Assembly (NCBI GenBank): GCA_030826265.1
Contig: JAPJOH010000005.1
Location: 42,216-106,215, forward strand
From: Collinsella aerofaciens
GTDB lineage: Bacteria; Actinomycetota; Coriobacteriia; Coriobacteriales; Coriobacteriaceae
Length of the DNA: 64,000 bases
Reading direction: 5' to 3'
The position numbers were made by a program, and so were the translations under genes. Within the stretch, counting starts at the first letter, position 1. Each line of letters starts with the position of its first letter. This document shows, one piece after another, positions 24,542 to 32,836 of this stretch. The notes beneath the pieces are model-generated. The model worked only from the letters and a program-made list of their open reading frames with translations, did no database searches and had not been told where the DNA came from.

Positions 24542-25963
24542 TTAGGCCTCCTCGCCGGTCGCGCCAGCGGAAGCCAGGTCCACGCCCTCGGCGACCGTCG
24601 CCACGGCGTCGCCCGGCCAGGCGACCTTGGTCAGGTCGGCTGCAGCCAGCGACTCGGCACTCACGGCATCCTCGCCCTGCTCCAGCACGCGGCGACGCAG
24701 GGCGGCCGAAAGCGCGTGCGCCCACAGGCCCTCGGCCTCGGCCAGGCGCTGCGTAGCGGGAGCGTCGGAGAGCAGACCCTCGGGCGTATAGCAAATGACG
24801 CTCGAGCGCTTAACGAACTCTTCGACCGAAAGCGGGTTGGAGAACATGGCCGTGCCGCCGGTCGGCAGTATGTGGTTGGGGCCGGCAACATAATCGCCGA
24901 GCGGCTCGGAGCTCCAGGCGCCCACAAAGATGGCGCCGGCGTTGCGAATGCCGCCGAGCAGGCCCATCGCGTCCTTGCAGTGCAGCTCAAGGTGCTCGGG
25001 CGCCACGGTGTTCACGGCCTCGACGGCGGCAGCCATATCGGCGGCCACCACGATGGTGCCTTCGTTGTCGAGCGAAGCGCGCGTGATCTCGGCACGCGGG
25101 GACTGCGTCACCAGAATGTCGATACCCGCCTCGACCTCACGCGCAAACTGCTCGTCGCAAGTCACCAGGTAGCAGGCAGCCAGCGGATCGTGCTCGGCCT
25201 GCGCCATCAGGTCGGCAGCGACCACCATAGGCTTGGCCGTGGCATCGGCCAGCACGCAGACCTCGGACGGGCCAGCGACCATGTCGATTCCGACGTCGCC
25301 CGAGACAATCTGCTTAGCCGCGGCGACAAAAGCGTTGCCCGGGCCGGTGATCTTGTCGACGCGCGGAATGGTCTCGGTACCGTACGCCAGCGCGGCCACG
25401 GCCTGAGCGCCGCCCACCATATAGATCTCGTCCACGCCGCCGAGCTTTGCCGCGGCGGGCGTGTAGGGACTGATCAGGCCGTCTTTTTGCGGCGGGGTCA
25501 CCATAACCACGCGCTTGACGCCGGCGACCTTGGCGGGAATGGCGTTCATGAGCACGGTGGAGGGATATTGCGCGCGGCCGCCCGGCACGTAGATGCCGGC
25601 CGCCGCGAGCGGGGTCACCTTAACGCCGAGCATCGTGCCGTCCGCACGCGTGGTAAACCAGCTCTGCTCGACCTCGCGTTGGTGGAACTCGCGAATCTGA
25701 CGCGCGGCCTTTTCGAGCGCGGCGACAAAGGCCGGATCAAGACCTTCGAGCGCGGCATCGATCTGCTCTTGCGGCAAGCGGAAGCCCTGCAGCTCGACGC
25801 CGTCAAAACGCTGACAGTAATCGCGCACCGCGGCATCGCCGTTGGCACGCACGTTGGCCACGATATCGCGGGCGGCGTCGACGATGTTTTGCGGCAGCAC
25901 ACCCTTGCGGTTGAGCTGGTTGGTAACGAGGCGCTCACCGGGAGCAAGCTTGATGGTCTTCAT
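24542..25963 (-). CDS. hisD: Histidinol dehydrogenase
   Basis: HisD carries out the last two oxidations from histidinol to histidine with NAD and zinc. At 473 residues it is somewhat longer than the usual 430, with an acidic/alanine-rich C-terminal extension after AHALSAALRRRVLEQG. Motifs include YVPGGRAQYPSTVLMN, KITGPGNAFVAAAK, IDMVAGPSEVCVLAD, QAEHDPLA (zinc Gln/His) and APEHLELHCKD. It is preceded by the hisZG fusion with a gap of about 105 bases. Confidence 0.97.
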   Translation of the reverse strand: MKTIKLAPGERLVTNQLNRKGVLPQNIVDAARDIVANVRANGDAAVRDYCQRFDGVELQGFRLPQEQIDAALEGLDPAFVAALEKAARQIREFHQREVEQSWFTTRADGTMLGVKVTPLAAAGIYVPGGRAQYPSTVLMNAIPAKVAGVKRVVMVTPPQKDGLISPYTPAAAKLGGVDEIYMVGGAQAVAALAYGTETIPRVDKITGPGNAFVAAAKQIVSGDVGIDMVAGPSEVCVLADATAKPMVVAADLMAQAEHDPLAACYLVTCDEQFAREVEAGIDILVTQSPRAEITRASLDNEGTIVVAADMAAAVEAVNTVAPEHLELHCKDAMGLLGGIRNAGAIFVGAWSSEPLGDYVAGPNHILPTGGTAMFSNPLSVEEFVKRSSVICYTPEGLLSDAPATQRLAEAEGLWAHALSAALRRRVLEQGEDAVSAESLAAADLTKVAWPGDAVATVAEGVDLASAGATGEEA

Positions 25964-26068
25964 ATCGGTATCCCCTATCTGTCGAGGTTGTGTTCGAAAA
26001 ACGAGAGGCCGGGCGGCGGCGCCAATCGGCCCGCAGCCCGTACGTTGGGGCGCCCGTGCGCGCTCGCG

Positions 26069-27784
26069 CTATTGTGCCGAGCCCGCGACGGGCTCAAAAT
26101 GCTTGTCCTTAACGGCCGCGGCCAGGCGATCTGCCAGATTGCGCACACGCGGATCCAGACGCGCGGCGCCCGGGTTGACAAAGAAGCGGGCCGTGCAGTC
26201 CATGATGCGGCCGGTGATGACCAGGTCGTTGTCGCGCAGCGTGGCGCCCGTGGCGGTAATGTCCACGATGCGGTCGGTCATGCCGACGATGGGTCCCAGT
26301 TCGATGTTGCCGTGCAGCGAGACGATATCGGCATTCACGCCGCGCTCGGCATACCACGCGCTCGCGATGCGCGGGTACTTGGTTGCCACGCGAAGCGACC
26401 CGCGGCGGGCATAGTTGCGCTCGGCCTGACCGGCGCGCCACGCGGGCTCCGCCTCGATAAAGGTGCACAGGCCATAGCCCAGGTCGACCAGCTGCAGCAG
26501 GTTGAGGTCTGCCTCGATAAGCGAGTCCCAACCGCAGATGCCGCAATCGGCACCACCGCAGCCCACAAAGGCGGGCGCGTCGCTGGGGCGCACAATGACA
26601 AACTCGATATCTCCGACCACGCCCTCGCCGGCACGCGTGTCGCGACCGCGCACGATCAGGTGACGGCCGGGGTCACGCAGCTCAGAGACATCCAGGCCCG
26701 CGGCCTCGAGCACGTCGAGCGTGTCGGCCTTAAGCGAGCCCTTGGGCACGGCGATACGCAGCGAGCCCTCGGCGCCACGGCCCGCGGCGTGATCGCCGTC
26801 GGAAGCGGCATCCTCGGCCGAGGTGCGCGCGGCCTCCAGGCGCTCGAGCGAAAAGGCGAAGCCCGCCGCCGGCACCTCGATACCGTCGCCAAATGCGCCG
26901 GTAAAGATGGAGTCGTAGCGACCGCCCGAGCCCACCGGATCGGGCAGGCCGCCGGCATAGGCCTTAAAGACCAGGCCCGTGTAGTAATCGAAAGAGTTCA
27001 TGATAGAGAAGTCGAACGACAGCACCTGGGCGTCCTCGGGTGCCAGGCCCTCGACCAGGGCACGCAGCTCGCGCGTCAGCGGCGCGACGATATCGGCGGC
27101 CTCCAGCAGCGCGTCCACGCGGTCGAGCACCTCGGCACCGCCGTGCAGACGCGGCAGCTCGGTAATGGCGGCTTTGACGGCATCGGACTCGACGCTTACC
27201 GCCACGCGGGCATCGAGGCCCACAAAGTCGTTGGCGTGCACGCAGCGCAGGGCCTCGGCGGCCAGCTCGCGATCCTCGCACGCCGCAAGCAGCTCCTTAA
27301 ACGGACGCACGCTACCTGCGATAATGCGCGCATCGGGCAGCGCGAGCTTGCGCACCGCCTCGGCCACGAGCGAGACGATCTCGACATCGCCCGCGGTATC
27401 GCCCGCACCGATAAGCTCAAAGCCCAGCTGTGTAAACTGGCGCGAGCCACCGGCATTGCGCTGACACTCGCGAACCACCGGCGCCTCGTAGCGAAGGCGT
27501 AGGGGCAGGTCGGCCGCGCGCATGCGGGTCGAAACCAGACGCACGATCGGCAATGTGTTGTCGGGACGAACCACCAGCAGGCGGCCATCATCGTCAAAGA
27601 GCTTAAACGGCGTGTCCGCAATGCGGCCGCCCTCCTCGAGCGAACCCTTGTCCTCGAGCAGCGGCGTTTCGACCGGCAGGTAATGATGATCCCTAAAGCA
27701 GCCCTTCACCGTACATGCAATCTCCTCGCGCGCCTGAGCCTCCTCGGGCAATATGTCCCGGAATCCCCACGGTGTGGCCGTCAT
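26069..27784 (-). CDS. hisZG: HisZ-HisG fusion: ATP phosphoribosyltransferase
   Basis: First enzyme of histidine synthesis, joining PRPP and ATP. Here the regulatory and catalytic subunits are one 571-residue chain. Residues 1 to about 318 are HisZ, a HisRS-like paralogue with LVVRPDNTLPIVRLVSTR, LRYEAPVVRECQRNAGGSR and GGRYDSIFTGAFG. About 23 Ala/Asp/Gly-rich linker residues follow. Residues 342-571 are short-form HisG with LRIAVPKGSLKADTL, GADCGICGWDSLIE and the signature DITATGATLRDNDL. Normally HisZ and short HisG are separate proteins in an octamer. GAGGAGG precedes the ATG. It opens the his operon. Confidence 0.93.
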   Translation of the reverse strand: MTATPWGFRDILPEEAQAREEIACTVKGCFRDHHYLPVETPLLEDKGSLEEGGRIADTPFKLFDDDGRLLVVRPDNTLPIVRLVSTRMRAADLPLRLRYEAPVVRECQRNAGGSRQFTQLGFELIGAGDTAGDVEIVSLVAEAVRKLALPDARIIAGSVRPFKELLAACEDRELAAEALRCVHANDFVGLDARVAVSVESDAVKAAITELPRLHGGAEVLDRVDALLEAADIVAPLTRELRALVEGLAPEDAQVLSFDFSIMNSFDYYTGLVFKAYAGGLPDPVGSGGRYDSIFTGAFGDGIEVPAAGFAFSLERLEAARTSAEDAASDGDHAAGRGAEGSLRIAVPKGSLKADTLDVLEAAGLDVSELRDPGRHLIVRGRDTRAGEGVVGDIEFVIVRPSDAPAFVGCGGADCGICGWDSLIEADLNLLQLVDLGYGLCTFIEAEPAWRAGQAERNYARRGSLRVATKYPRIASAWYAERGVNADIVSLHGNIELGPIVGMTDRIVDITATGATLRDNDLVITGRIMDCTARFFVNPGAARLDPRVRNLADRLAAAVKDKHFEPVAGSAQ

Positions 27785-27820
27785 CTGGTGAGCCTCCTCA
27801 TGCTGTGTTTCATATAGAGC

Positions 27821-27850
27821 AGAAGACCGGCATAGCTCCGCCGGTCTTCT
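27821..27850. promoter_or_regulatory. Hairpin in the his operon leader
   Basis: AGAAGACCGGC, eight bases, GCCGGTCTTCT is a perfect 11-bp stem about 37 bases before hisZG. No T-run follows on either strand, and I see no His-codon leader peptide or T-box motif. It may affect translation or mRNA stability. Confidence 0.5.
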
Positions 27851-27961
27851 GGGTACTTTAGCATACTAGAGTGCTTGCGGGGAAAATCCGCCGCAACCGC
27901 TCATAGCGTATTCATTTGGAAACATAGAGCGAGCGGTTAGCAGCAGTCTCTTGTCACAACG

Positions 27962-27995
27962 CAAAAAGGGCGCCCGCGCAATTGCGGACGCCCTT
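27962..27995 (-). terminator. Terminator after the SIS-domain gene
   Basis: On the minus strand AAGGGCGTCCGC pairs with GCGGGCGCCCTT (one G-T/mismatch), followed by TTTTTGCG. Confidence 0.88.
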
Positions 27996-28046
27996 GTGCA
28001 GGATCGAGATATCAACCAGCCAAGATATCGGACCCGTGACCAGCTC

Positions 28047-29108
28047 TTAGTAGTCGAACTGGTGGTAGTAGCGGCGGTACTTGAGGTTGTGCTTGGTGAC
28101 CAGCTCGTAGTTGCGCGAGAGGCGGTCGGTGGTGAGCACCGACAGGATCCAGGGGGACACGATGACGCGGAAGTCGTCGTCGAGGCCGGGGATCGCGTAC
28201 TCGGCGGTGTCGATGATCACGTAGTCCTCGTCGCCGGTCACGCCGCTGGTGAGGAAGGCGCGGACGCGCTCGTCGAGGGCGCGGCACTCGTCCTCTCCCA
28301 TGAACAGGAACACCGGGACGCCGGGCTCGAGCAGCTCGAGCGTGCCGTGGAAGAAGTCGTGCGAGGTGATGTGGCGGATGCGCTTCCACTGCATCTCCTC
28401 GAGCAGGCACATGGAGTACAGGATGGTCTCGCCCCACAGCGCGCCCGAGCCGATGAACATGGTGTAGTCGGCCAGCGCGTACTTCCTGGCGAGCTCCTCG
28501 GCGCGCGGCTCGAAGCGCTTGCGGATGTCGAGCATGTCCTTCCAGACGTCCTTCGTCTGCTCGATGAACAGGTCGAACTTGGGGAAGCAGCCGCGGCGGT
28601 TGAGCAGGCGCAGGCCGAAGCAGTCGGCGAGGTAGTAGCCCTTCTCGCAGCCGCCGGCGCCGTGGTCGGAGGCCATCATGACGCAGTTCTCGGCGCCCAC
28701 GGCCTGCCCGATCTTGCCCTCGGGGTTGGTCATGGCGAAGACGCGCACGCCCATCTCCCTCATCTTGCCGACGGCCTCGAGCACCTCGGGGGTGGTGCCG
28801 GACTCGGAGGCGGTCAGCACGACGGACCTGTCGGTCATGCGCTTGTGGCCCATGACGTTCCACTCGGCGGCGTGGATCAGGTAGACCTCGAGGTCGCGGT
28901 CGCCGAACTTGTTCATGAGGTACTCGAGCTGCATGAACTCGTCCCAGGTGCCGCCGACGCCCATCAGGAAGACGGCGTCGTAGCCCTCCTCGTGCACGCG
29001 GTCGGCCAGGGCGGTCATCTTCTTGCCGGCCTCGTAGACGTTCCTGCCGTCCTCGAGGTAGCCCTCCTGGTCGAAGTGCATGATCTCGATCTTCTCGGTC
29101 TCCTTCAT
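28047..29108 (-). CDS. SIS-domain sugar-phosphate deglycase/isomerase (FrlB-like)
   Basis: Predicted 353-residue enzyme with two sugar-isomerase (SIS) domains, resembling FrlB, which splits glycated amino acid 6-phosphates. Sugar-phosphate-binding segments are VFLMGVGGTWDEFMQLEYLM with SVVLTASESGTTPEVLEAVG, and in the second half YTMFIGSGALWGETILYSM and HDFFHGTLELLEPG. The start is the ATG at 29108 after AAAGGAG. Third-position G+C is strikingly high, more than in neighbours, so strong expression or transfer is possible. Two GntR genes lie upstream. No matching transporter or kinase is adjacent, so the substrate is inferred only. Confidence 0.75.
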   Translation of the reverse strand: MKETEKIEIMHFDQEGYLEDGRNVYEAGKKMTALADRVHEEGYDAVFLMGVGGTWDEFMQLEYLMNKFGDRDLEVYLIHAAEWNVMGHKRMTDRSVVLTASESGTTPEVLEAVGKMREMGVRVFAMTNPEGKIGQAVGAENCVMMASDHGAGGCEKGYYLADCFGLRLLNRRGCFPKFDLFIEQTKDVWKDMLDIRKRFEPRAEELARKYALADYTMFIGSGALWGETILYSMCLLEEMQWKRIRHITSHDFFHGTLELLEPGVPVFLFMGEDECRALDERVRAFLTSGVTGDEDYVIIDTAEYAIPGLDDDFRVIVSPWILSVLTTDRLSRNYELVTKHNLKYRRYYHQFDY

Positions 29109-29220
29109 TCCCGCTCCTTTCACGAGCAGTTTGAATTGTCGCACGGAATGAACGGGCTTGCCGCCCCGTCGCACCGCTTAACCTTGTGGACATCTTGGCC
29201 CCAAGCTCAACAATTCAAAG

Positions 29221-29266
29221 GTTCTTAATACCAGTGAACGATTACAGGTTAGCCGTTTTTAATACC
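29221..29266. promoter_or_regulatory. Direct repeat GTTYTTAATACC upstream of the SIS gene
   Basis: GTTCTTAATACC at 29221 and GTTTTTAATACC at 29255 are 34 bases apart, about three helical turns, in the control region between the SIS gene and the GntR pair. They may be binding sites for one of those regulators. Confidence 0.45.
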
Positions 29267-29342
29267 GATTTTATGATTTCATCCTCCCCTCTCGGTAGAC
29301 GGTCAGTTTTTGCCGCTCATCGGTCAAGCGACATATATCCGT

Positions 29343-29378
29343 AAAAACGAGCGCCCCCGCCATGCGCAGGGACGCTCT
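29343..29378 (-). terminator. Terminator of the GntR pair
   Basis: On the minus strand AGCGTCCCTGC pairs imperfectly with GCGGGGGCGCT and is followed by CGTTTTTACGG, just after the stop of the second regulator gene. Confidence 0.75.
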
Positions 29379-29383
29379 AGACG

Positions 29384-30097
29384 CTAATGGTTGTAGGTAT
29401 ATCCGCCGGCGTCGCCGCGGGTAAAAGACTTGGCATGCTCGATTGCCTGCCCACTCGAGTCATAGGTCAGGCCTTCCAGCACGAGCGCCAGATCGCCCGG
29501 CTCAAGATTGAGCAAACTCGCATCGCGTGCGCCCAGCGCCTCGATATCGAGTTTCTCTACCGACTGATCTGGCTTGCGTCCCAACATATCGTAGGTCTCG
29601 AACAGGCTGAAGACCGAAATGTCCACGTCTTCGATGCCCGGAAACAGCAGGCACGGAATCAGTGTCATCTCGATCGATACGGGCTCACCATCGATGCAGT
29701 TGAGGCGGCGCACCGAGTAAAGCAGATCGTCCTCGGCGATGCCAAACAAGTCGGCATAATACGGGCCGGCGTAGCGTTTGGAGCGCGCCAGGATGCGCAC
29801 CGACGGCGTCGCGCCCGATGCCAGAACCGACTGGCGGAAGCCGCCCTTGCGTTCGTGCTCGTCAAACCACTTGTGTCCCACAAAGGCGCCTTTGCCCTGC
29901 ACGCGACGAATCTGGCCACTTTTGACCAGCTCGTCCATGGCGCTTCGGATTGTCAGGCGTGTCGTGCCAAACTCCTCGGCCAGCTCGTTTTCGGACGGAA
30001 TCATCGAGCCCGTCGGGTAGTCGCCGCGCTCGATTCGCTCCGCAATGCAGCGGCGAATTTGTTTGTAAACCGGCAAGTCTTCTACTGCATCAGCCAT
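29384..30097 (-). CDS. GntR/HutC-family regulator with UTRA domain (second of pair)
   Basis: A 237-residue transcription factor. Residues 1-75 are a winged helix of the GntR type (YKQIRRCIAERIERGDYPTG, PSENELAEEFGTTRLTIRSA, IRRVQGKGAFV). Residues 90-237 form a UTRA ligand-binding domain, with YSVRRLNCIDGEPVSIEMTL as the typical core. Its start overlaps the end of the neighbouring GntR gene by 16 bases, so the two are translationally coupled. The effector is probably a phosphorylated sugar or amino sugar. The likely target is the downstream SIS gene, whose promoter region carries a direct repeat. Confidence 0.88.
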   Translation of the reverse strand: MADAVEDLPVYKQIRRCIAERIERGDYPTGSMIPSENELAEEFGTTRLTIRSAMDELVKSGQIRRVQGKGAFVGHKWFDEHERKGGFRQSVLASGATPSVRILARSKRYAGPYYADLFGIAEDDLLYSVRRLNCIDGEPVSIEMTLIPCLLFPGIEDVDISVFSLFETYDMLGRKPDQSVEKLDIEALGARDASLLNLEPGDLALVLEGLTYDSSGQAIEHAKSFTRGDAGGYTYNH

Positions 30098-30849
30098 TCG
30101 ACACCTACCTTCGTCGCAACGCCGTCTGCCTCGCCGTTATCGGCAAAACGATACTTGGTCGGCAGAATCACGGACTTGCAATACTCGACAAAGCCATCGT
30201 TCTCGTCACGCTCGTGCGAAGCCTTGTAAAACACCGGCGTGCCCTCCTGAGCACCCAGCAACTTGGCCTCGTCGGCGTTCAGACGGCTGATGGAAATATG
30301 CTCCTTGCCGTGCGCCACATGGACATTCCCCTCTTTGAGCAAAACGTCGTAGAGGCTTTCCTGCTCAAAATCGTGATCGGGAAGCGAGGGGCACAAAGAC
30401 AGATTGACGTGAGCCGTCTCAATCGACGCCGGGGAACCATTAACCACGCGCACGCGCCGAATGCAGAAGAGCGGCATGCCCAGGTCGATCTGGGCTTTTT
30501 GGGCCAGATCGATATCGGCGTACACGACCTTGGACCAAACCAGGTGTGCGGTCGACTTTGAGCCAACCCTCTCCACCGCCTGCGTATAGTTCCATGTTTC
30601 CTGAAAGATATTCAGCGGTTTGGGAGGACACACATAGGTGCCCGAACCGCGGCGGCTTTCCAAAGTTCCGCACGAAATAAGACGCGTGATCGCAGCGCGC
30701 AACGCCGTGCGCGACACGCCCAGCTCTTCACAGAGCACACGCTCGGCGGGCAGCCGGTCACCACCCTGCAGGTCATAATGTTTGATATACCAAAGAATGC
30801 CCTCAAAGGCGCGATCTTTGGGCGGAATCGCATATGGTTCACTCGACAT
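30082..30849 (-). CDS. GntR/HutC-family regulator with UTRA domain (first of pair)
   Basis: A 255-residue regulator paralogous in layout to its neighbour. The N-terminal winged helix has DRLPAERVLCEELGVSRTAL and TLESRRGSGTYVCPP. The C-terminal UTRA domain has LFCIRRVRVVNGSPASIETA. The ATG at 30849 is spaced well from GAGGAG; a TTG two codons earlier is too close to the site. Tandem, overlapping HutC-type regulators are uncommon, and they may form heteromers or respond to two related ligands. They lie downstream of a hypothetical gene and upstream of the SIS gene. Confidence 0.87.
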   Translation of the reverse strand: MSSEPYAIPPKDRAFEGILWYIKHYDLQGGDRLPAERVLCEELGVSRTALRAAITRLISCGTLESRRGSGTYVCPPKPLNIFQETWNYTQAVERVGSKSTAHLVWSKVVYADIDLAQKAQIDLGMPLFCIRRVRVVNGSPASIETAHVNLSLCPSLPDHDFEQESLYDVLLKEGNVHVAHGKEHISISRLNADEAKLLGAQEGTPVFYKASHERDENDGFVEYCKSVILPTKYRFADNGEADGVATKVGVEWLMQ

Positions 30850-30884
30850 GGGCAAGGCTCCTCAACCGCTTGATGCTGCGGGCA

Positions 30885-31376
30885 TCATTGCTCCGGACGC
30901 CCCATGGCGTCGAAGGCTTCTTTGATCTGCTCCGCAACGTTCCGATACGATCGATATAGGCCGGAGTCTCGCTTGACTTCGCCCGCGGTCACCGGAATCT
31001 CAAGCTTCGAAATCTCATCCTCGCCGGTTTGCACGGCAACGATGACACCCATACCAAGGCACATATTACGCTTGGCAGCGTTGTTTTTGGTAGCCTGAGC
31101 TGGATTAATCAAAATCTGCTGAGCTAGTTCGCGCTTGCTAACCTCCGGCACATCCTCGGGATTTCCGGTCTCGACAATCTCGCACTGCAGCACGTCCGCA
31201 TAGTCAAAAATCTTAGGCTCTGCACCACGCTGATGCACGGCCCACTTGCGGCGCGTGGCATCCTGGTAGATAGCCGGCAAAAATGTAAACCGCGGCGGGT
31301 CCAAAATCGTATCCGTGATGGTAAACACATCGGGATCAAAGGCATCCTGCGGGTTTTTCTTCTTGAACAGCCCCAT
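30885..31376 (-). CDS. Hypothetical cytoplasmic protein
   Basis: A 163-residue protein with no signal peptide or membrane helix. It begins MGLFKKKNPQDAF and has a possible beta-rich middle (RRKWAVHQRGAEPKIFDYAD, VLQCEIVETGNPEDVPEV). The C-terminus is helical (YRSYRNVAEQIKEAFDAMGR). GGGAGG precedes the ATG at 31376; longer upstream starts have none. It is 35 bases before the GntR pair and may be cotranscribed. I do not recognise the family; the MGLFKKK start and strands hint at a small PH-like or stress-associated protein. Confidence 0.6.
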   Translation of the reverse strand: MGLFKKKNPQDAFDPDVFTITDTILDPPRFTFLPAIYQDATRRKWAVHQRGAEPKIFDYADVLQCEIVETGNPEDVPEVSKRELAQQILINPAQATKNNAAKRNMCLGMGVIVAVQTGEDEISKLEIPVTAGEVKRDSGLYRSYRNVAEQIKEAFDAMGRPEQ

Positions 31377-31497
31377 ATCAGCCTCCCGTACTAGCATTAA
31401 ACAACTCAAGCTGAATATAGCACCAATTTCAAGCCGCTGCCTTACCCTATCGGTGCGCGGCGTCTATGGCTCGCCCAGCGGAAGAGTTAACGGACGA

Positions 31498-31570
31498 GGG
31501 CCGGGCTGCCTGCCTTGTTTTGAGAAGTGGGCTCCGCGAACTTCTCAAAACAAGGCAGGCAGCCCGGCCC
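31498..31570. repeat. Perfect inverted repeat, 31-bp arms, 11-base loop
   Basis: 31498-31528 and 31540-31570 are exact reverse complements (arm core GCCTGCCTTGTTTTGAGAAG). No T-run follows. It lies between the lacI-type gene and the hypothetical gene, both on the minus strand. Confidence 0.95.
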
Positions 31571-31624
31571 CGCCGGCAAATAGTGGACACTCCGCATGCA
31601 ATCTATGCAACCAAACAAGTACGC

Positions 31625-32653
31625 TTAGCTACATTCGGTAAGTTCGAGCACGCTGCCCTTAACGATAAGCGCCGGCTCCAGGACGACCTCTTCGGCACGT
31701 CTACCGCCCCTACCGGCAAGACGCTTGGACATGCAGCCAAAAGCATGCTCCGCGAGGATACCTGGATCCTGCTCAATCGCGGTCAGCGCCGGCTCAAAGA
31801 GAACGTCGGCGGCCGAGTTGTCGTAACTCACCACCGAAATGTCGCCCGGAATGCTCTTCCCCATCTCGTGTAAGCGCTTGAGCAGACCAAGGGCAATGTT
31901 GTCCGAACTTGCGAACACAGCGGTGGCATCAGTTGCGAGCACCGCCTCCGAGGCCTCGTAGGCACTCGGAATGTAGTACTCGCTCTCAAACTCCAAACGT
32001 GCGTCGATAGGCAGGCCAACCTCGCGCAGCGCGCGCTCATAGCCGGCAAGTCGCTTACGCCCCGTATTGGAACGGCGCGCGTTAACCAAGCAGGCAATGC
32101 GACGGTGGCCCTGCTCGATCAGATAGCGAGTGGCCATGTAGCCACCCATCTCGTGGTCGAACATCACCTTGTCGCACTCGAGCCCCTCAATGGCACGGTC
32201 GACCATCACGGCAGGGATAGGCAGATGGCTGACTTCTTCGCGCAGGGCGCGGTCGTCGGAGAACTCGTCGCCCACAACCAGGAAGACGCCATCAACGCCG
32301 CGCGTTACCAGCTGGCGCAGCAGCTCCAGATCGTCGTCGGCACTTCCACCCGAGCTGGTAATGAAGAGCGCATAGCCGTCCTCGCGGCAGCGCTTTTCCA
32401 GGCTACCGGCGAGCGAGGCAAAAAAGCGGCTCTCGATGTTAGGGACGATAAGGCCCAGCGTGCGCGACTCGCGCATGACCAGACTACGCGCAATCTGGTT
32501 GGGGACATAGTGGTTGCGCGCCGCGACCTCCTTGATGAGCTTGCGGTTTTCTTCCGAGATGCGACAGGGCCGATTATTGAGAACAAGCGAGACCGACGAG
32601 GGGGAAAGCCCCACCTCCTGGGCGATCTGCTTGAGGGTGACTTTGTTGGCCAT
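31625..32653 (-). CDS. LacI-family transcriptional regulator
   Basis: A 342-residue repressor. The N-terminal helix-turn-helix is VTLKQIAQEVGLSPSSVSLV followed by the hinge ARNHYVPNQIARSLVMRESR. The rest is a periplasmic-binding-protein-like effector domain (LGLIVPNIESRFFASLAGSL, VDGVFLVVGDEFSD, VFASSDNIALGLLKRLHEMG, SVVSYDNSAADVLFEP). Ligand and targets are not evident, since no sugar gene adjoins it. It is divergent from murB with a gap of about 180 bases. Confidence 0.92.
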   Translation of the reverse strand: MANKVTLKQIAQEVGLSPSSVSLVLNNRPCRISEENRKLIKEVAARNHYVPNQIARSLVMRESRTLGLIVPNIESRFFASLAGSLEKRCREDGYALFITSSGGSADDDLELLRQLVTRGVDGVFLVVGDEFSDDRALREEVSHLPIPAVMVDRAIEGLECDKVMFDHEMGGYMATRYLIEQGHRRIACLVNARRSNTGRKRLAGYERALREVGLPIDARLEFESEYYIPSAYEASEAVLATDATAVFASSDNIALGLLKRLHEMGKSIPGDISVVSYDNSAADVLFEPALTAIEQDPGILAEHAFGCMSKRLAGRGGRRAEEVVLEPALIVKGSVLELTECS

Positions 32654-32836
32654 CTCGCTCCTTCCGGGTTTACGCGCAATCTCTTGAAAGTATAGCGACT
32701 ACCCCTCTACCTCGGTGATAAACACTTTACCAATCCGGTAGACGGCTGTTTTATCGCCGCCAGCGCACCAAATCCGTCCAGGTGGGGTATATTGCAATCG
32801 ATTGATGACAACGACCACCAAAAGGCGGATATTCGT

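Noticed and set aside
24518..27502. 994-codon open frame on the plus strand
   Set aside because: It lies antisense to hisD and hisZG, has no recognisable domains and has the Arg/His/Gly-rich composition typical of reverse frames in high-GC genes.
27785..27950. Histidine T-box or His-codon attenuator before hisZG
   Set aside because: No T-box consensus, no short frame with His codons and no T-run after the hairpin at 27821-27850.
27951..29228. 425-codon open frame on the plus strand
   Set aside because: Antisense to the SIS-domain gene, a consequence of its extreme third-position G+C.
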